Source: Fidelibacterota bacterium (GTDB lineage Bacteria > Pseudomonadota > Alphaproteobacteria > Rhodospirillales > Rhodospirillaceae). Taken from it: 64,000 bases of DNA. The position numbers and the translations under genes were made by a program. The notes under the pieces were generated by a model. That model had not been told where the DNA came from and did not search any database. It was given only the letters and a program-made list of their open reading frames with translations. How positions within the stretch are numbered: the first letter of the stretch is position 1; each line of letters starts with the position of its first letter. The DNA is taken from positions 1 through 64,000 of the forward strand of contig CANJRX010000005.1 in the NCBI GenBank assembly GCA_947476895.1. Reading direction: 5' to 3'. Of this stretch, positions 55,655 to 64,000 are shown piece by piece.

Positions 55655-56581
55655 TCAGTTGCGGCGTGTGACCGCGAACATTGCCGCCTGCTGCAACAGA
55701 TTGGCCTTATTTCCGAACTGCGCCAAGTGGTTACCGGCCTGTTTGACAAGGCTGTGCGCAAGATTCTTAGCCCCTTCCAACCCCAGGCGGTCGACAAAGG
55801 TAGCCTTCCCGGCGGCCGCGTCCTTGCCGGTGGCTTTTCCGGTCTCGGCGGCGGTGGATTCCACGTCCAGCACATCGTCCGCAATCTGGAAGGCGAGGCC
55901 CATATCCATGCCGTATTGGCCAAGGGCTTCTACGGTCGCAGGCGACGCCCCGCCTAAAACCGCACCCATGCGGCAGGCGACCGCAATGATGCAGCCGGTC
56001 TTCATGTTCTGCAGACGCTTAAGCCCAGCGTCGTCCGGGTTCACTTCGGCGGCACGCAGGTCGTACATCTGACCGCCGACCATGCCGTGCACGCCTGAAG
56101 CGCGCGCGAGTTCCGCGACGAGATTGGCACGCACCGCGCCATCGGGATGCGTGGCCGGGTCGGCCAGCACGGTGAAGGCTTCCGTCAGCAGCGCGTCGCC
56201 CGCGAGAATGGCGGTAGCTTCGTCGAATTTCTTGTGAACCGTCGGACGGCCACGGCGCAGATCGTCATCGTCCATTGCGGGCAGATCGTCGTGCACCAAT
56301 GAATAGCAGTGAATCATTTCGACGGCGGCGGCGGCACGCAAAGAACGCGCGCGCGGAACGTCGAACAAATCACCCGAGGCCACAGCCAAAAACGGACGCA
56401 GACGTTTGCCGCCATCAAGGGCCGCATAGCGCATAGCTTCGATCACGCGGTTTTCGGGACCGGGCACCAGCGGCAGCAATTTGTCTAACGTCGCGTTGGT
56501 CGCATCGGCAACGGCGACCAGTTCAGCCTTGAAGGCGCCGAGATCGTCAGCGGATTTATTCTGCGCAGCTTGGCTATTCAC
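55655..56581 (-). CDS. ispA: Farnesyl/geranylgeranyl diphosphate synthase (IspA-like)
   Basis: A 308-residue trans-isoprenyl diphosphate synthase with the two Asp-rich motifs: LVHDDLPAMDDDDLRRGRPT and QIADDVLDVESTAAE, and GGKRLRPFL. It extends IPP and DMAPP to farnesyl diphosphate. GTG 56581 overlaps the end of xseB, a coupled start; a longer reading from 56617 would lie wholly in xseB. The product length (C15 or C20) is not certain. Confidence 0.92.
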   Translation of the reverse strand: MNSQAAQNKSADDLGAFKAELVAVADATNATLDKLLPLVPGPENRVIEAMRYAALDGGKRLRPFLAVASGDLFDVPRARSLRAAAAVEMIHCYSLVHDDLPAMDDDDLRRGRPTVHKKFDEATAILAGDALLTEAFTVLADPATHPDGAVRANLVAELARASGVHGMVGGQMYDLRAAEVNPDDAGLKRLQNMKTGCIIAVACRMGAVLGGASPATVEALGQYGMDMGLAFQIADDVLDVESTAAETGKATGKDAAAGKATFVDRLGLEGAKNLAHSLVKQAGNHLAQFGNKANLLQQAAMFAVTRRN

Positions 56582-56816
56582 GGTCGACCGGCTCCAGGCC
56601 CAAATTCTTTCCCGCACCGGTGATCTTTTCGACCTTGGTGCGCGCGTCGGCCAGCTTGGCTTCGCAATGGCGCTTCAAAGCCGCGCCGCGCTCATAGGCT
56701 TTCACGGCGTCGTCCAGTTTCACCTGGCCGCTTTCCAGATCGCGCACGATCTTTTCCAGTTCCTTCATGGCCTCTTCAAAGCCGAGGGCCGCAATGTCGT
56801 CGGGCGTCTTAGCCAT
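56574..56816 (-). CDS. xseB: Exodeoxyribonuclease VII small subunit
   Basis: An 80-residue XseB: GFEEAMKELEKIVRDLESGQ and VKLDDAVKAYERGAALKRHC are diagnostic. With XseA (not in the window) it forms exonuclease VII. It begins at the base after the deacetylase gene's stop and overlaps the start of ispA, the usual xseB-ispA-dxs order. Confidence 0.95.
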   Translation of the reverse strand: MAKTPDDIAALGFEEAMKELEKIVRDLESGQVKLDDAVKAYERGAALKRHCEAKLADARTKVEKITGAGKNLGLEPVDRE

Positions 56817-57746
56817 CTAGTGATCCTTCAAGGTCTCGACGTGGGCGGTCACACAGTCCGCCAGCGCATTCAGGTTGTAGCCGCCTTCTAAGACCGATAC
56901 CACCCGTCCGCCGCAGACGTTCCGCGCCACATCCATGATAGCCGAAGTGGCCCAGGCGAAGTCGGTTTCCGTAAGCCCCAACTGGCCTAGGGGATCATCC
57001 CGGTGGGCGTCAAAACCGGCGGAAATAATGATGAAATCCGGTTTGAAAGCGGTCAGGGCCGGAAGGATTTCGTCCCGTAAGCCGCCGCGAAATACATCAC
57101 CCCGGTCGCCGGCGGCAAGGGGCACGTTGACGATATTATTGTGGGCTCCCCGCTCCCGCCGCGATCCCGTGCCCGGGTAAAACGGGTACTGGTGGGTGGA
57201 GGCGTAAAAGGCGTCCGCGTCGTCCCAGAACATCTCTTGCGTGCCGTTGCCGTGGTGCACGTCGAAGTCGATGACCGCGACCCGCTGGTGGCCATGGGCC
57301 GCGCGGGCATGGAGTGCCCCGACGGCCGCATTGTTGACCAGGCAAAATCCCATCGGCTTGGTCGACTCGGCGTGGTGTCCGGGCGGGCGCACCGCGCAAA
57401 AAGCATTGTCCACTTTGCCTTCGGCCACGGCGTTGACCGCACGCACGGCCGCACCCGCCGCACGCAGCATGGCTTGGCCTGAGCCGGGTGAAACCACAGT
57501 GTCACCGTCGATGTGACGCAGGCCTTGGCGCGGGATAGCTGCGAGGACGTCTTCGACGTAAGCGCCGGGATGGGCGCGGGCAATTTGCTCGACCGTCGCT
57601 TCGGGGGCTTCTTCGCGGAGGAAACCGGACAGCGCGTTTTGGTTCAGCGCCTTTTGGATACTGCGCAAACGGTCGGGGCTTTCCGGGTGATAGGGCCCGG
57701 TGTCGTGGGTGAGATAACTTTCGTGACTGATGATCAGCGTGGTCAT
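56817..57746 (-). CDS. Histone-deacetylase-family (acetoin utilisation AcuC-like) hydrolase
   Basis: A 309-residue class II-type HDAC family protein: RPPGHHAESTKPMGFCLVNN, VIDFDVHHGNGTQEMFWDD (zinc site) and SAGFDAHRDDPLGQL, and GGYNLNALADCV. It removes acetyl groups from lysine or polyamine-type substrates. First in or second in the run MBL-HDAC-xseB-ispA-dxs-tlyA; it is separated by nine bases from the MBL gene. Confidence 0.93.
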   Translation of the reverse strand: MTTLIISHESYLTHDTGPYHPESPDRLRSIQKALNQNALSGFLREEAPEATVEQIARAHPGAYVEDVLAAIPRQGLRHIDGDTVVSPGSGQAMLRAAGAAVRAVNAVAEGKVDNAFCAVRPPGHHAESTKPMGFCLVNNAAVGALHARAAHGHQRVAVIDFDVHHGNGTQEMFWDDADAFYASTHQYPFYPGTGSRRERGAHNNIVNVPLAAGDRGDVFRGGLRDEILPALTAFKPDFIIISAGFDAHRDDPLGQLGLTETDFAWATSAIMDVARNVCGGRVVSVLEGGYNLNALADCVTAHVETLKDH

Positions 57747-57755
57747 GCAACCAGC

Positions 57756-58826
57756 TTACACTGTCTGATACCTATCCGCACCTGTAGGCGTTTCTTCGCG
57801 GACCACATCGCCGGTCGCGATGAGATAGTTGAGGTGCGCTAAAGTTTCCCCCAGAGCGAAAGACATTTGGTGCGGATCGAGGGCACGCTTGAACATGGCG
57901 GACATCACTTCCCCTGCCGTTGCACCGGGCACGCAAGCCTCGCGCGCATCGTTGAGGCGGTCATGATGATGCTTAATCAGCTGATCGACACGCTCGCGCA
58001 CGCCGTAAAACGGAAGTTTGTGCGACGGCAGAACAAGCGTATCCGCGGGCAGCGCCTTGAAGCGCAAAAGGCTGTCGAGAAACAGCTTCAACGGATTTGT
58101 GTCGGGTTGGGAATCCCGCACGCTGACATTGGGTGAAATACCGGGCAGCACCTGATCGCCCGAGATTAAAATCCCCGGAGCTTCCGCATAGAGTGCGGCC
58201 ATCTGCGGCGAGTGCCCCTCACCCACAACAACCCGCCACATCAGTCCACCGGCTTCGATGCTTTTATCAGGATCGATCAATGAGACCTTGACAGGGATCG
58301 GCATCACCTTGCCGCGATAGCCTTCGCCGCGCGCGTTCATCATGGTGGGCACAATCGACTCTAACCCTGCGCGCACATAAAGCTTTGAGGCCAGCGGCAC
58401 GGCCTTATCGCGCGTGAGCGCCAGGTTAAAGCGCGCGGCTTCCAGTTCGCCGGGCGTAATCCACATCTCAAGACCCAGCGTTTCGACCAACCAGCCCGCC
58501 ACGCCGATGTGATCGGGATGGAAGTGTGTGCACAAGAGGCGCTTGACGGGCTTACCCTTCAGCGGTCCCGCAAAAATCTCGGTCCACAGGCGGCGCGTGT
58601 CGTCGGTGCTGATGCCGGTATCGACAATGGTCCAGCCGTCGCCGTCATCCAGCACCCACAAATTGATGTGATTGAGCGCAAAGGGCAGCGGCATGCGCAG
58701 CCACTTCACGCCGGGCGCAACATCCATCAGCGTGCCGGGCGGTGGGGCCTCGGCGAAGGGAAAACGCAACGCATCGTTATCCCGGTTGCGGGATTTGGCG
58801 GCAGAGTCATGATCTTTGGGCGTCAT
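57756..58826 (-). CDS. MBL-fold metallohydrolase
   Basis: A 356-residue metallo-beta-lactamase-fold hydrolase with the zinc motif THFHPDHIG (HxHxDH), GDGWTIVDTGI, VGEGHSPQMAALY, LISGDQVLPGISPN and LPSHKLPFYG. A C-terminal helical domain (KHHHDRLNDAREAC) as in RNase-Z-like or lactonase-type members is present. Substrate unknown. It heads a long leftward operon and is divergent from the ROK kinase gene by 78 bases. Confidence 0.88.
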   Translation of the reverse strand: MTPKDHDSAAKSRNRDNDALRFPFAEAPPPGTLMDVAPGVKWLRMPLPFALNHINLWVLDDGDGWTIVDTGISTDDTRRLWTEIFAGPLKGKPVKRLLCTHFHPDHIGVAGWLVETLGLEMWITPGELEAARFNLALTRDKAVPLASKLYVRAGLESIVPTMMNARGEGYRGKVMPIPVKVSLIDPDKSIEAGGLMWRVVVGEGHSPQMAALYAEAPGILISGDQVLPGISPNVSVRDSQPDTNPLKLFLDSLLRFKALPADTLVLPSHKLPFYGVRERVDQLIKHHHDRLNDAREACVPGATAGEVMSAMFKRALDPHQMSFALGETLAHLNYLIATGDVVREETPTGADRYQTV

Positions 58827-58904
58827 AGAATGGTAGTTTAATGGAATCCGGTTTTTGCGCTAGCTTCCAGAAATGCATAGCGGCCATCCAGCCAGGAGAA
58901 TGGC

Positions 58905-59813
58905 GTGAGTTCTGAGTTCCGTATTGGGATCGACCTTGGCGGCACCAAGATCGAAGCCGCCGCCTTCGACCGCAGCGGGGCGGAACGGTTTCGCCGTCGC
59001 GTGCCTACGCCCATTGGCGATTACGCAGGCACGGTGCGCGCCATCGCCGAATTGGTGGCGGCCGCCGATGCTACATTGGGCACACCCGGTTCGGTGGGTG
59101 TCGGAATCCCAGGCACCATTTCCCCGGCCACCGGCCTGATCAAAAACGCCAACTCTGTCTGCCTCATCGGGAACGCCCTGGACCGCGACCTGGCCGTCGC
59201 CATCGGGCGGACCGTGCGGCTCGCCAACGACGCCGACTGCTTCGCGTTGTCGGAGGCTGTGGACGGCGCGGGTGCAAATGACGCCATCGTCTTTGGAGCG
59301 ATCCTCGGGACCGGTGCAGGCAGCGGCCTGGTGATCAACAAACACTTGGTGCGCGGACCCAATGCCATCACCGGCGAATGGGGCCACAACCCCCTGCCCT
59401 GGCCGCGCGCAGAAGAACTTCCCGGTCCGAGCTGTTATTGCGGGCTCAAGGGCTGCAACGAAACCTTTATCTCGGGCACCGGACTTAGTTTGGATTACGC
59501 AGGTGCGACAGGACAAACCCTGACAGCGGAAGACATCGTCGCGCGCAGCGAGGAAGAAGAGGCCGAAGCCTCGGCTTCGGTTGAGCGCTACATCGACCGC
59601 CTCGCCCGCGCCACAGCTACCATCATCAACGTCATCGATCCGCATATCATTGTGCTGGGCGGCGGCATGTCGAAGGTGGCGCGGCTTTACAGCGACGTTC
59701 CGCGCCTGTGGCCGGCCTATGTGTTCTCGGACACTGTTGTGACGAAACTGAGTGCTCCACGTCACGGCGACGCCGGTGGTGTGCGCGGTGCGGCGTGGTT
59801 GTGGCCCCAATAA
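58905..59813 (+). CDS. ROK-family sugar kinase (fructokinase / N-acetylglucosamine kinase-like)
   Basis: A 302-residue ROK kinase: ATP site IGIDLGGTKIEAAAFD, GSVGVGIPGTI, NDADCFALSEA (catalytic Asp), GTGAGSGLVINKHLVRGPNA, GEWGHNPLP, and the zinc motif CYCGLKGCNETFISG. It phosphorylates a hexose such as fructose, mannose or GlcNAc. AGGAGA lies seven bases before GTG 58905. Single gene. Confidence 0.93.
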   Translation: MSSEFRIGIDLGGTKIEAAAFDRSGAERFRRRVPTPIGDYAGTVRAIAELVAAADATLGTPGSVGVGIPGTISPATGLIKNANSVCLIGNALDRDLAVAIGRTVRLANDADCFALSEAVDGAGANDAIVFGAILGTGAGSGLVINKHLVRGPNAITGEWGHNPLPWPRAEELPGPSCYCGLKGCNETFISGTGLSLDYAGATGQTLTAEDIVARSEEEEAEASASVERYIDRLARATATIINVIDPHIIVLGGGMSKVARLYSDVPRLWPAYVFSDTVVTKLSAPRHGDAGGVRGAAWLWPQ

Positions 59814-59821
59814 ATTAAAAA

Positions 59822-60691
59822 CTAGCGCTTAGCTTTTGGCACGGAACAACTCGGCGGATCTAAGTGGCGCAGGCGTTCCAACCGGGCCGAGATGGTGAAG
59901 TCACGGAACGTCTGATCGTAAGAATCCGTGACGCCGGATTCAAACAACTGCAAAAAGATTTCGGTGTTCGGCAAATCGCGCGGAAGGTTGCGATTATCGA
60001 TATTGAAAAAGGCCGCGCTCATAGGCCATGACGGCGAACCAAGCAGGCCGCGGTCTAATCCGTCGGGAACAACAGACGGCGCGTCAGGACGCCGCGGCCC
60101 AATGGCGGTGGATTTCACGCGCGGACCTACCGAGGACTCGCCATCGAGCACAACTGTGCTGTGCAAGGGCTTGCCGCCCTCTGCCGAAGCGAGCAGCGCG
60201 CGGACATGGGCCGCAGGAAACAATGTATCGGGCGGAAGCTTGATGAAGACGGAGCTCGGCTTCTCCTCACCCGCCGGCGGCGCCAACTTATACGTGGCGC
60301 TGCCGCCACGCCTGCTCAGCACCGCCGTACCGCTGTAATCCTCGACGGTTTCACCGTTCTTCAGCGTGAGAACTTTGAAATTGTAGTCCCGGCCCGTATC
60401 GGATTCCCAGGACGTAAAGAAACGCTCGTTGGTGACGTTCTCTTCGTCGCTAAACGCGAGATTCATGATGACGTGGGTTTTGGTGTCCCAGCCGTCGCAG
60501 GTTTGTGCGAGGCGCATTTCCAATGTGCCGGATGCGGCACGCGGCCCACCGGAAGAACTGGCATGGCTTAATCTGAGTGCGTAAATCGCTTCATAAGGCG
60601 TCAACGCCGGCGAAGCCGCGGCGAACGTTGGCGACGCCGCGAGTGCTATGCCGGCCGCGAGGACTAATATCCTGCCCCTCATCCTCCCCAT
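59822..60691 (-). CDS. DUF1849 (EipB-like) periplasmic protein, copy 2
   Basis: A 289-residue secreted protein with signal (RGRILVLAAGIALAASPTFA). It has the DUF1849 pattern: YEAIYALRLSHASSSGG, AASGTLEMRLAQTCDGWDTK, ESDTGRDYNFKVLT, and a C-terminal cysteine in PPSCSVPKAK; EipB of Brucella has a conserved disulfide at equivalent ends. EipB supports envelope integrity and folds as a beta-spiral. It lies 25 bases downstream of a similar gene and shares its transcript. GGGAGG lies before ATG 60691. Confidence 0.88.
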   Translation of the reverse strand: MGRMRGRILVLAAGIALAASPTFAAASPALTPYEAIYALRLSHASSSGGPRAASGTLEMRLAQTCDGWDTKTHVIMNLAFSDEENVTNERFFTSWESDTGRDYNFKVLTLKNGETVEDYSGTAVLSRRGGSATYKLAPPAGEEKPSSVFIKLPPDTLFPAAHVRALLASAEGGKPLHSTVVLDGESSVGPRVKSTAIGPRRPDAPSVVPDGLDRGLLGSPSWPMSAAFFNIDNRNLPRDLPNTEIFLQLFESGVTDSYDQTFRDFTISARLERLRHLDPPSCSVPKAKR

Positions 60692-60716
60692 AGCCTCCCT
60701 CCCAGGATCTATAGCA

Positions 60717-61616
60717 TCAGCAAGGTGGCGCGTTGATCGGCTCCAGCTTGACGGGTGTGAAGCCCAAGGTAAATCCCCCAAAGTCCTGGAACATCGAGCG
60801 CGTGATGCCGGTCGAGAGCAGGTTCTGCGAAATTTCGTATTCGGGCACTTCACGGTCGGACGAGGCCGGGAAATAGGCCATGCCCACCGGCCAGTAGCGG
60901 CCTTCGGCCAGAGTGTTCTTGTCGTCCTTCACGGGCGAGACGCCGTCTTCGTGCGGCGCGGCGATGGCAGCCGTCACCCAGAAGGGTCCCTGATCGAATG
61001 AACCGTCGATGACCATCTTGCTCACGAACTTCTCGCGGGCAGCTGCGCTTTTGAGCAGCGTCAAAGTGTGCGCAGTGGACAGCAGCGCGCCGGGTTGCAG
61101 TTCAAACGTCTGCACGTCGCTTTCGCCGTCTGGTGCATCACCAGTTTCGTAGGTGGCGGTGCCGCTACCGTCATCTTTGAATGCGATGTTGCCGTGATAC
61201 GACTTGGCCAGCTGGCCATTCTCTTGCACCTGAAAACGGAAGGTCGATGACTTGCCGTTCTTGGCTTCCCAGGCGGCGTAGCGCTGCTCGATATGGTTTT
61301 CATTGCCGTTGGCGAAGGCGAGCTTCAACGACAGATTGGTTTCGATAGTGTAGCCGTCGCAGCGATCCGTGAGCGTGTAGGTCATGGTGCCCGAGGCCGC
61401 GCGTACACCGTCGCTCTGGCTCGCTTTGGTGAGCGCCATGACATAGGTCGCGCGGTGAGATGTAAGTCCGGTGGATTTCTCGAGCGTTTTATCGGCTGCG
61501 CGTGCGCCTTGCGCGGTGGTTACCGCAGGTCCGGCGGCATAAACCGCGACAGATCCCAACACGCCTGCAAAAGCGACAACAGCAGGAACCAGTTTCCGAA
61601 ACGACCCAACCGGCAT
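60717..61616 (-). CDS. DUF1849 (EipB-like) periplasmic protein, copy 1
   Basis: A 299-residue secreted protein with a signal (LVPAVVAFAGVLGSVAVYAA). DUF1849 features: HRATYVMALTKASQSDGVRA, ASGTMTYTLTDRCDGYTIET and the final cysteine in EPINAPPC. In EipB the matching cysteines form a disulfide. The two adjacent copies differ strongly in sequence, so the duplication is old. ATG 61616 follows GAGGAAC; upstream ATG 61628 and GTG 61634 are options. Confidence 0.88.
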   Translation of the reverse strand: MPVGSFRKLVPAVVAFAGVLGSVAVYAAGPAVTTAQGARAADKTLEKSTGLTSHRATYVMALTKASQSDGVRAASGTMTYTLTDRCDGYTIETNLSLKLAFANGNENHIEQRYAAWEAKNGKSSTFRFQVQENGQLAKSYHGNIAFKDDGSGTATYETGDAPDGESDVQTFELQPGALLSTAHTLTLLKSAAAREKFVSKMVIDGSFDQGPFWVTAAIAAPHEDGVSPVKDDKNTLAEGRYWPVGMAYFPASSDREVPEYEISQNLLSTGITRSMFQDFGGFTLGFTPVKLEPINAPPC

Positions 61617-62083
61617 TATGTTCCTCATCAACACAAATAATTATTCCCGTGGTCAACATAACACTCCCAGACAAATCAGTGACAGTCACAGCAATGCATT
61701 TAAACATGGCTTCCTTGTCACTTTGGAGTCGCACAAACTTGTTTTGAGGGAAAACCGTTCGTTTTAAAATTTGCGGTCGCGCCCCCTTTTCTAAACTTTC
61801 GTGCTCCGCTCACAGGCTGCGCTTAGAAGTTGAGGAAAAAGTGAGGCAAGGGCAGCTTAAAATAGCAAATAATTCGCCTCAATATGACGCTATATCAAGC
61901 GCTTATAGCTAAAAATAAAGGGCTTTTGTGGAGTCGGGTCCAGGGGAAAGCAACTTCGAGTTTCTCTCAAAACGAGAATTTTGATCAAGAGTTGAGGTTC
62001 TAGCCGAGCGGCCCACGTGAAACTGTTGACCCTGGGGTTCATGGTCAACAGAATGCCGCCCTTCTGGGGAACGAGGAGACGCC
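61617..62083. other. 467-base AT-richer divergent region
   Basis: No gene found. It separates the leftward EipB-like pair from the rightward GGDEF gene. GC content is clearly lower than the surroundings, as expected for a promoter region. A short inverted repeat TTCTC / GAGAA (61962-61978) is seen; no known motif. Confidence 0.4.
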
Positions 62084-62812
62084 GTGATGTCGGGGCTGCC
62101 GGAACCGAAGCGCAAACCAGCGCCGGAACCTGAGCAAAATTCGATCGTGACCAAGCTGACCCAGCTCGTGCGCTTCACCGAGCAGGTTAAGCCTGATCGC
62201 GCGGCCGACGGCGCGACGGCGATTATCCAGATCGCCGAACTCGCCCACACCTTGATTGAAGAAATCTCCAATCACCTTAAGCAACAGAACAAGCGCATCG
62301 CTGATCTGGAAAACCTCGCCACGACCGATGCGCTGACCAAAGTTTTAAATCGCCGCGGCTTTGAAGAATGTCTGACACATGAGCTATCCGTCGCCCGCCG
62401 TCATGGCGTGGGCGGGGTTTTGATTTTCGTCGACCTCGATGAGTTCAAGCCCATCAACGACACCTTCGGCCACGCGGCCGGCGACGAAGTCCTGCGCACT
62501 GTTTCGAACCTGCTCCGCGGCCACATCCGCGACACCGACTACATCGGGCGTTTGGGCGGCGATGAATTCGCGATCCTGTTGCCGCGCTCGAACAAACGCA
62601 ACGGCGTGCGCCGCGCGGAAGATTTGGACCGTAAACTGAACAACGCTTATGCGGCCTGGGACAATCACCAGATCGCGCTGAAGGCCAGCTGCGGTGTGCA
62701 CATGTACGCTGCCCAAGCCGAAGTCAAAGAACTGCTGGAAGCGGCCGACGCCGCTATGTACAAAATCAAGCAGGAACGCCGCGAAAAGTTCGGCTTCAAA
62801 GGGCGCAGCTAA
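62084..62812 (+). CDS. GGDEF diguanylate cyclase
   Basis: A 242-residue protein: an N-terminal helical part (LAHTLIEEISNHLKQQNKRI) then a GGDEF domain with DALTKVLNRRGFEE, FVDLDEFKPINDTFGHAAGD, and the active site IGRLGGDEFAILLPRS. The inhibitory RxxD site (RDTD, five residues before GGDEF) is present, so c-di-GMP feedback is expected. It makes c-di-GMP. No sensor or membrane part is present. GTG 62084 or ATG 62087 could be the start; GAGGAG lies upstream. Confidence 0.9.
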   Translation: MMSGLPEPKRKPAPEPEQNSIVTKLTQLVRFTEQVKPDRAADGATAIIQIAELAHTLIEEISNHLKQQNKRIADLENLATTDALTKVLNRRGFEECLTHELSVARRHGVGGVLIFVDLDEFKPINDTFGHAAGDEVLRTVSNLLRGHIRDTDYIGRLGGDEFAILLPRSNKRNGVRRAEDLDRKLNNAYAAWDNHQIALKASCGVHMYAAQAEVKELLEAADAAMYKIKQERREKFGFKGRS

Positions 62813-62859
62813 GCGTCACTCCACGGACGTCATCCTGGGGCTTGTCGCCGTGCGAAGGG

Positions 62860-64000
62860 TTACGCTTTCGCTTCTGTCTTCACTTCCGCTTTCGCCACCG
62901 ACTCTTTCGGCAGGTTCAGCTTGATGTGCAGTTCGCGCAGCTGTTTTTCCGATACCGAGTTCGGGGCTTGCATCAGCAAGTCTTCGGCGCGGCCGGTCAT
63001 GGGGAACAGGATGACTTCGCGGATGTTCGGCTCGTCGGCCAGCAGCATCACGATGCGATCGATGCCTGGCGCGGAACCGCCGTGCGGCGGCGCGCCGTAC
63101 TTGAAGGCGTTCAGCATGCCGCCGAAGCGGGCTTCGACGTCTTCGTTCTTGTAGCCCGCGATCTCGAAGGCTTTGTACATGATATCGGGGCGATGGTTAC
63201 GGATCGCGCCCGACGACAGTTCCACGCCGTTGCAGACAATGTCGTACTGGAACGCCTTGATCGTCAGCGGATCCTGATTCAAAAGCGCCTCCATGCCGCC
63301 TTGCGGCATCGAGAACGGATTGTGGCTGAACTCGATCTGGCCCGTATCCTTGTTGCGTTCGAACATCGGGAAGTCGACGATCCAGCAGAACATGAACTTG
63401 CTGCGGTCGAGCAGGCCCAACTCGTCGCAAATCTTGGTGCGCACGAGGCCCGAGAACTTTGCCGCCACTTCCGGCTGGTCACAGACAAAGAACACGCTGT
63501 CGCCGTCATTCGCGCCGGTGGCAGCCTTGATCTTAGCAACGCGCTCGGCATCGAGGTTTTTCGCGATCGGCCCAGCCGGTCCTTCGGCCTTGAACTGGAT
63601 GTAGCCAAGACCGCCCGCGCCGTTCTCACGCGCCCATTCGTTGAGCTTATCGAACCAACTGCGCGGTTGATCGGAGGACTTCGGTCCAGGAATGGCGCGC
63701 ACGATTGCGCCTTTGTCGATGTTCTTGGCGAACAATCCAAAGCCCGAACCTTTAAACGCTTCCGTCACATCGGTGATGAGCAGAGGATTGCGCAGGTCGG
63801 GTTTGTCGCTACCGTACTTCAGCATGGAATCGGCATAGGTGATGCGCGGGAACGCGCCCTGGGTGACGGGGCGGCCATTGCCGAATTCTTCGAACACACC
63901 GGCAAGCACGGGGGTGATGGTGTCGAACACATCGTCTTGCGTGACGAAGGCCATTTCGAAATCGAGCTGGTAGAATTCACCCGGTGAACGATCAGCGCGG
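62860..64000 (-). CDS. aspS: Aspartyl-tRNA synthetase, C-terminal two-thirds (runs off the window)
   Basis: About 380 codons are visible, ending at 62860; the N-terminus lies beyond 64000. Bacterial class II AspRS features: [16 protein letters not shown] at the edge, the GAD insertion domain ([20 protein letters not shown]), [19 protein letters not shown], and motif 3 [20 protein letters not shown]. It charges tRNA-Asp (or Asp/Asn, depending on the organism). The last 20 residues are Lys/Glu/Ala rich. It is convergent with the GGDEF gene. Confidence 0.95.
   Translation of the reverse strand, partial: RADRSPGEFYQLDFEMAFVTQDDVFDTITPVLAGVFEEFGNGRPVTQGAFPRITYADSMLKYGSDKPDLRNPLLITDVTEAFKGSGFGLFAKNIDKGAIVRAIPGPKSSDQPRSWFDKLNEWARENGAGGLGYIQFKAEGPAGPIAKNLDAERVAKIKAATGANDGDSVFFVCDQPEVAAKFSGLVRTKICDELGLLDRSKFMFCWIVDFPMFERNKDTGQIEFSHNPFSMPQGGMEALLNQDPLTIKAFQYDIVCNGVELSSGAIRNHRPDIMYKAFEIAGYKNEDVEARFGGMLNAFKYGAPPHGGSAPGIDRIVMLLADEPNIREVILFPMTGRAEDLLMQAPNSVSEKQLRELHIKLNLPKESVAKAEVKTEAKA

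Noticed and set aside
58860-59810. 316-codon open frame on the minus strand
   Set aside because: Antisense to the ROK kinase gene.
62842-63987. 381-codon open frame on the plus strand
   Set aside because: Antisense to aspS, whose motifs are unmistakable on the other strand.

Overview
The window is a chromosomal segment of an alphaproteobacterium, about 60% GC by eye. The assignment rests on the RpoE-ChrR pair, two DUF1849 (EipB-type) periplasmic proteins, an ELM1-like protein, a bacterial aa3-type oxidase operon and the form of PyrE, AspS and FabI. Gene order does not let me name a genus; Rhodospirillales or a nearby order is a guess. No tRNA, rRNA, CRISPR array or prophage was recognised. 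The only clear mobile DNA is the end of an IS3-family element at the left edge, which has cut a GT61-type glycosyltransferase gene.

Layout. 1-8.8 kb: IS end and truncated glycosyltransferase; an exported enolase-superfamily (mannonate-dehydratase-like) enzyme; a divergent haem-binding cytochrome and cytochrome b561 pair; small envelope proteins; a dienelactone-hydrolase-like enzyme; an MHS-type MFS transporter. 8.8-19.3 kb: signalling and membrane-lipid stress. It holds a frameshifted receiver-Hpt protein, an OmpR-type regulator, a hybrid histidine kinase, and RpoE/ChrR divergent from an oxidoreductase-DUF1365-cyclopropane synthase operon, with an SDR and a DUF6134 gene convergent to it. 19.4-21 kb: DUF2237 and an exported UxuA-like enzyme. 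21-29 kb: respiration, with haem O synthase, a divergent haem-copper oxidase homologue, DUF420, a mini membrane protein, then ctaC-ctaD-ctaG-ctaE and DUF983. 29-33.2 kb: AmtB, then a sulfur-handling group (TusA, YeeE/YedE, ModE-like regulator, rhodanese, Usp).

33.4-47 kb: a degenerate EAL-like protein, hydroxypyruvate isomerase, ELM1-like protein, pyrE, an EnvZ/OmpR-type two-component system, an HMG-CoA-lyase-like and enoyl-CoA-hydratase pair, a Zn-ribbon protein, a radical SAM protein, a candidate small RNA, a CDF metal exporter and pdxH. 47-64 kb: mostly housekeeping: BrkB/YihY, fabI-aroC-sppA, a compact operon (MBL hydrolase, HDAC-like deacetylase, xseB, ispA, dxs, tlyA) feeding isoprenoid synthesis, a ROK sugar kinase, tandem DUF1849 genes, a GGDEF cyclase and the 3' part of aspS.

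The most unusual items are the haem-copper oxidase homologue with an incomplete CuB ligand set, a three-hairpin candidate sRNA with its own terminator at 43.9-44.1 kb, the HMG-CoA-lyase homologue with serine in place of the catalytic cysteine, the one-base frameshift inside the Hpt motif of a response regulator, and two exported mannonate-dehydratase-like enzymes of unrelated fold. None is proven to be a new system; all are stated with tests.
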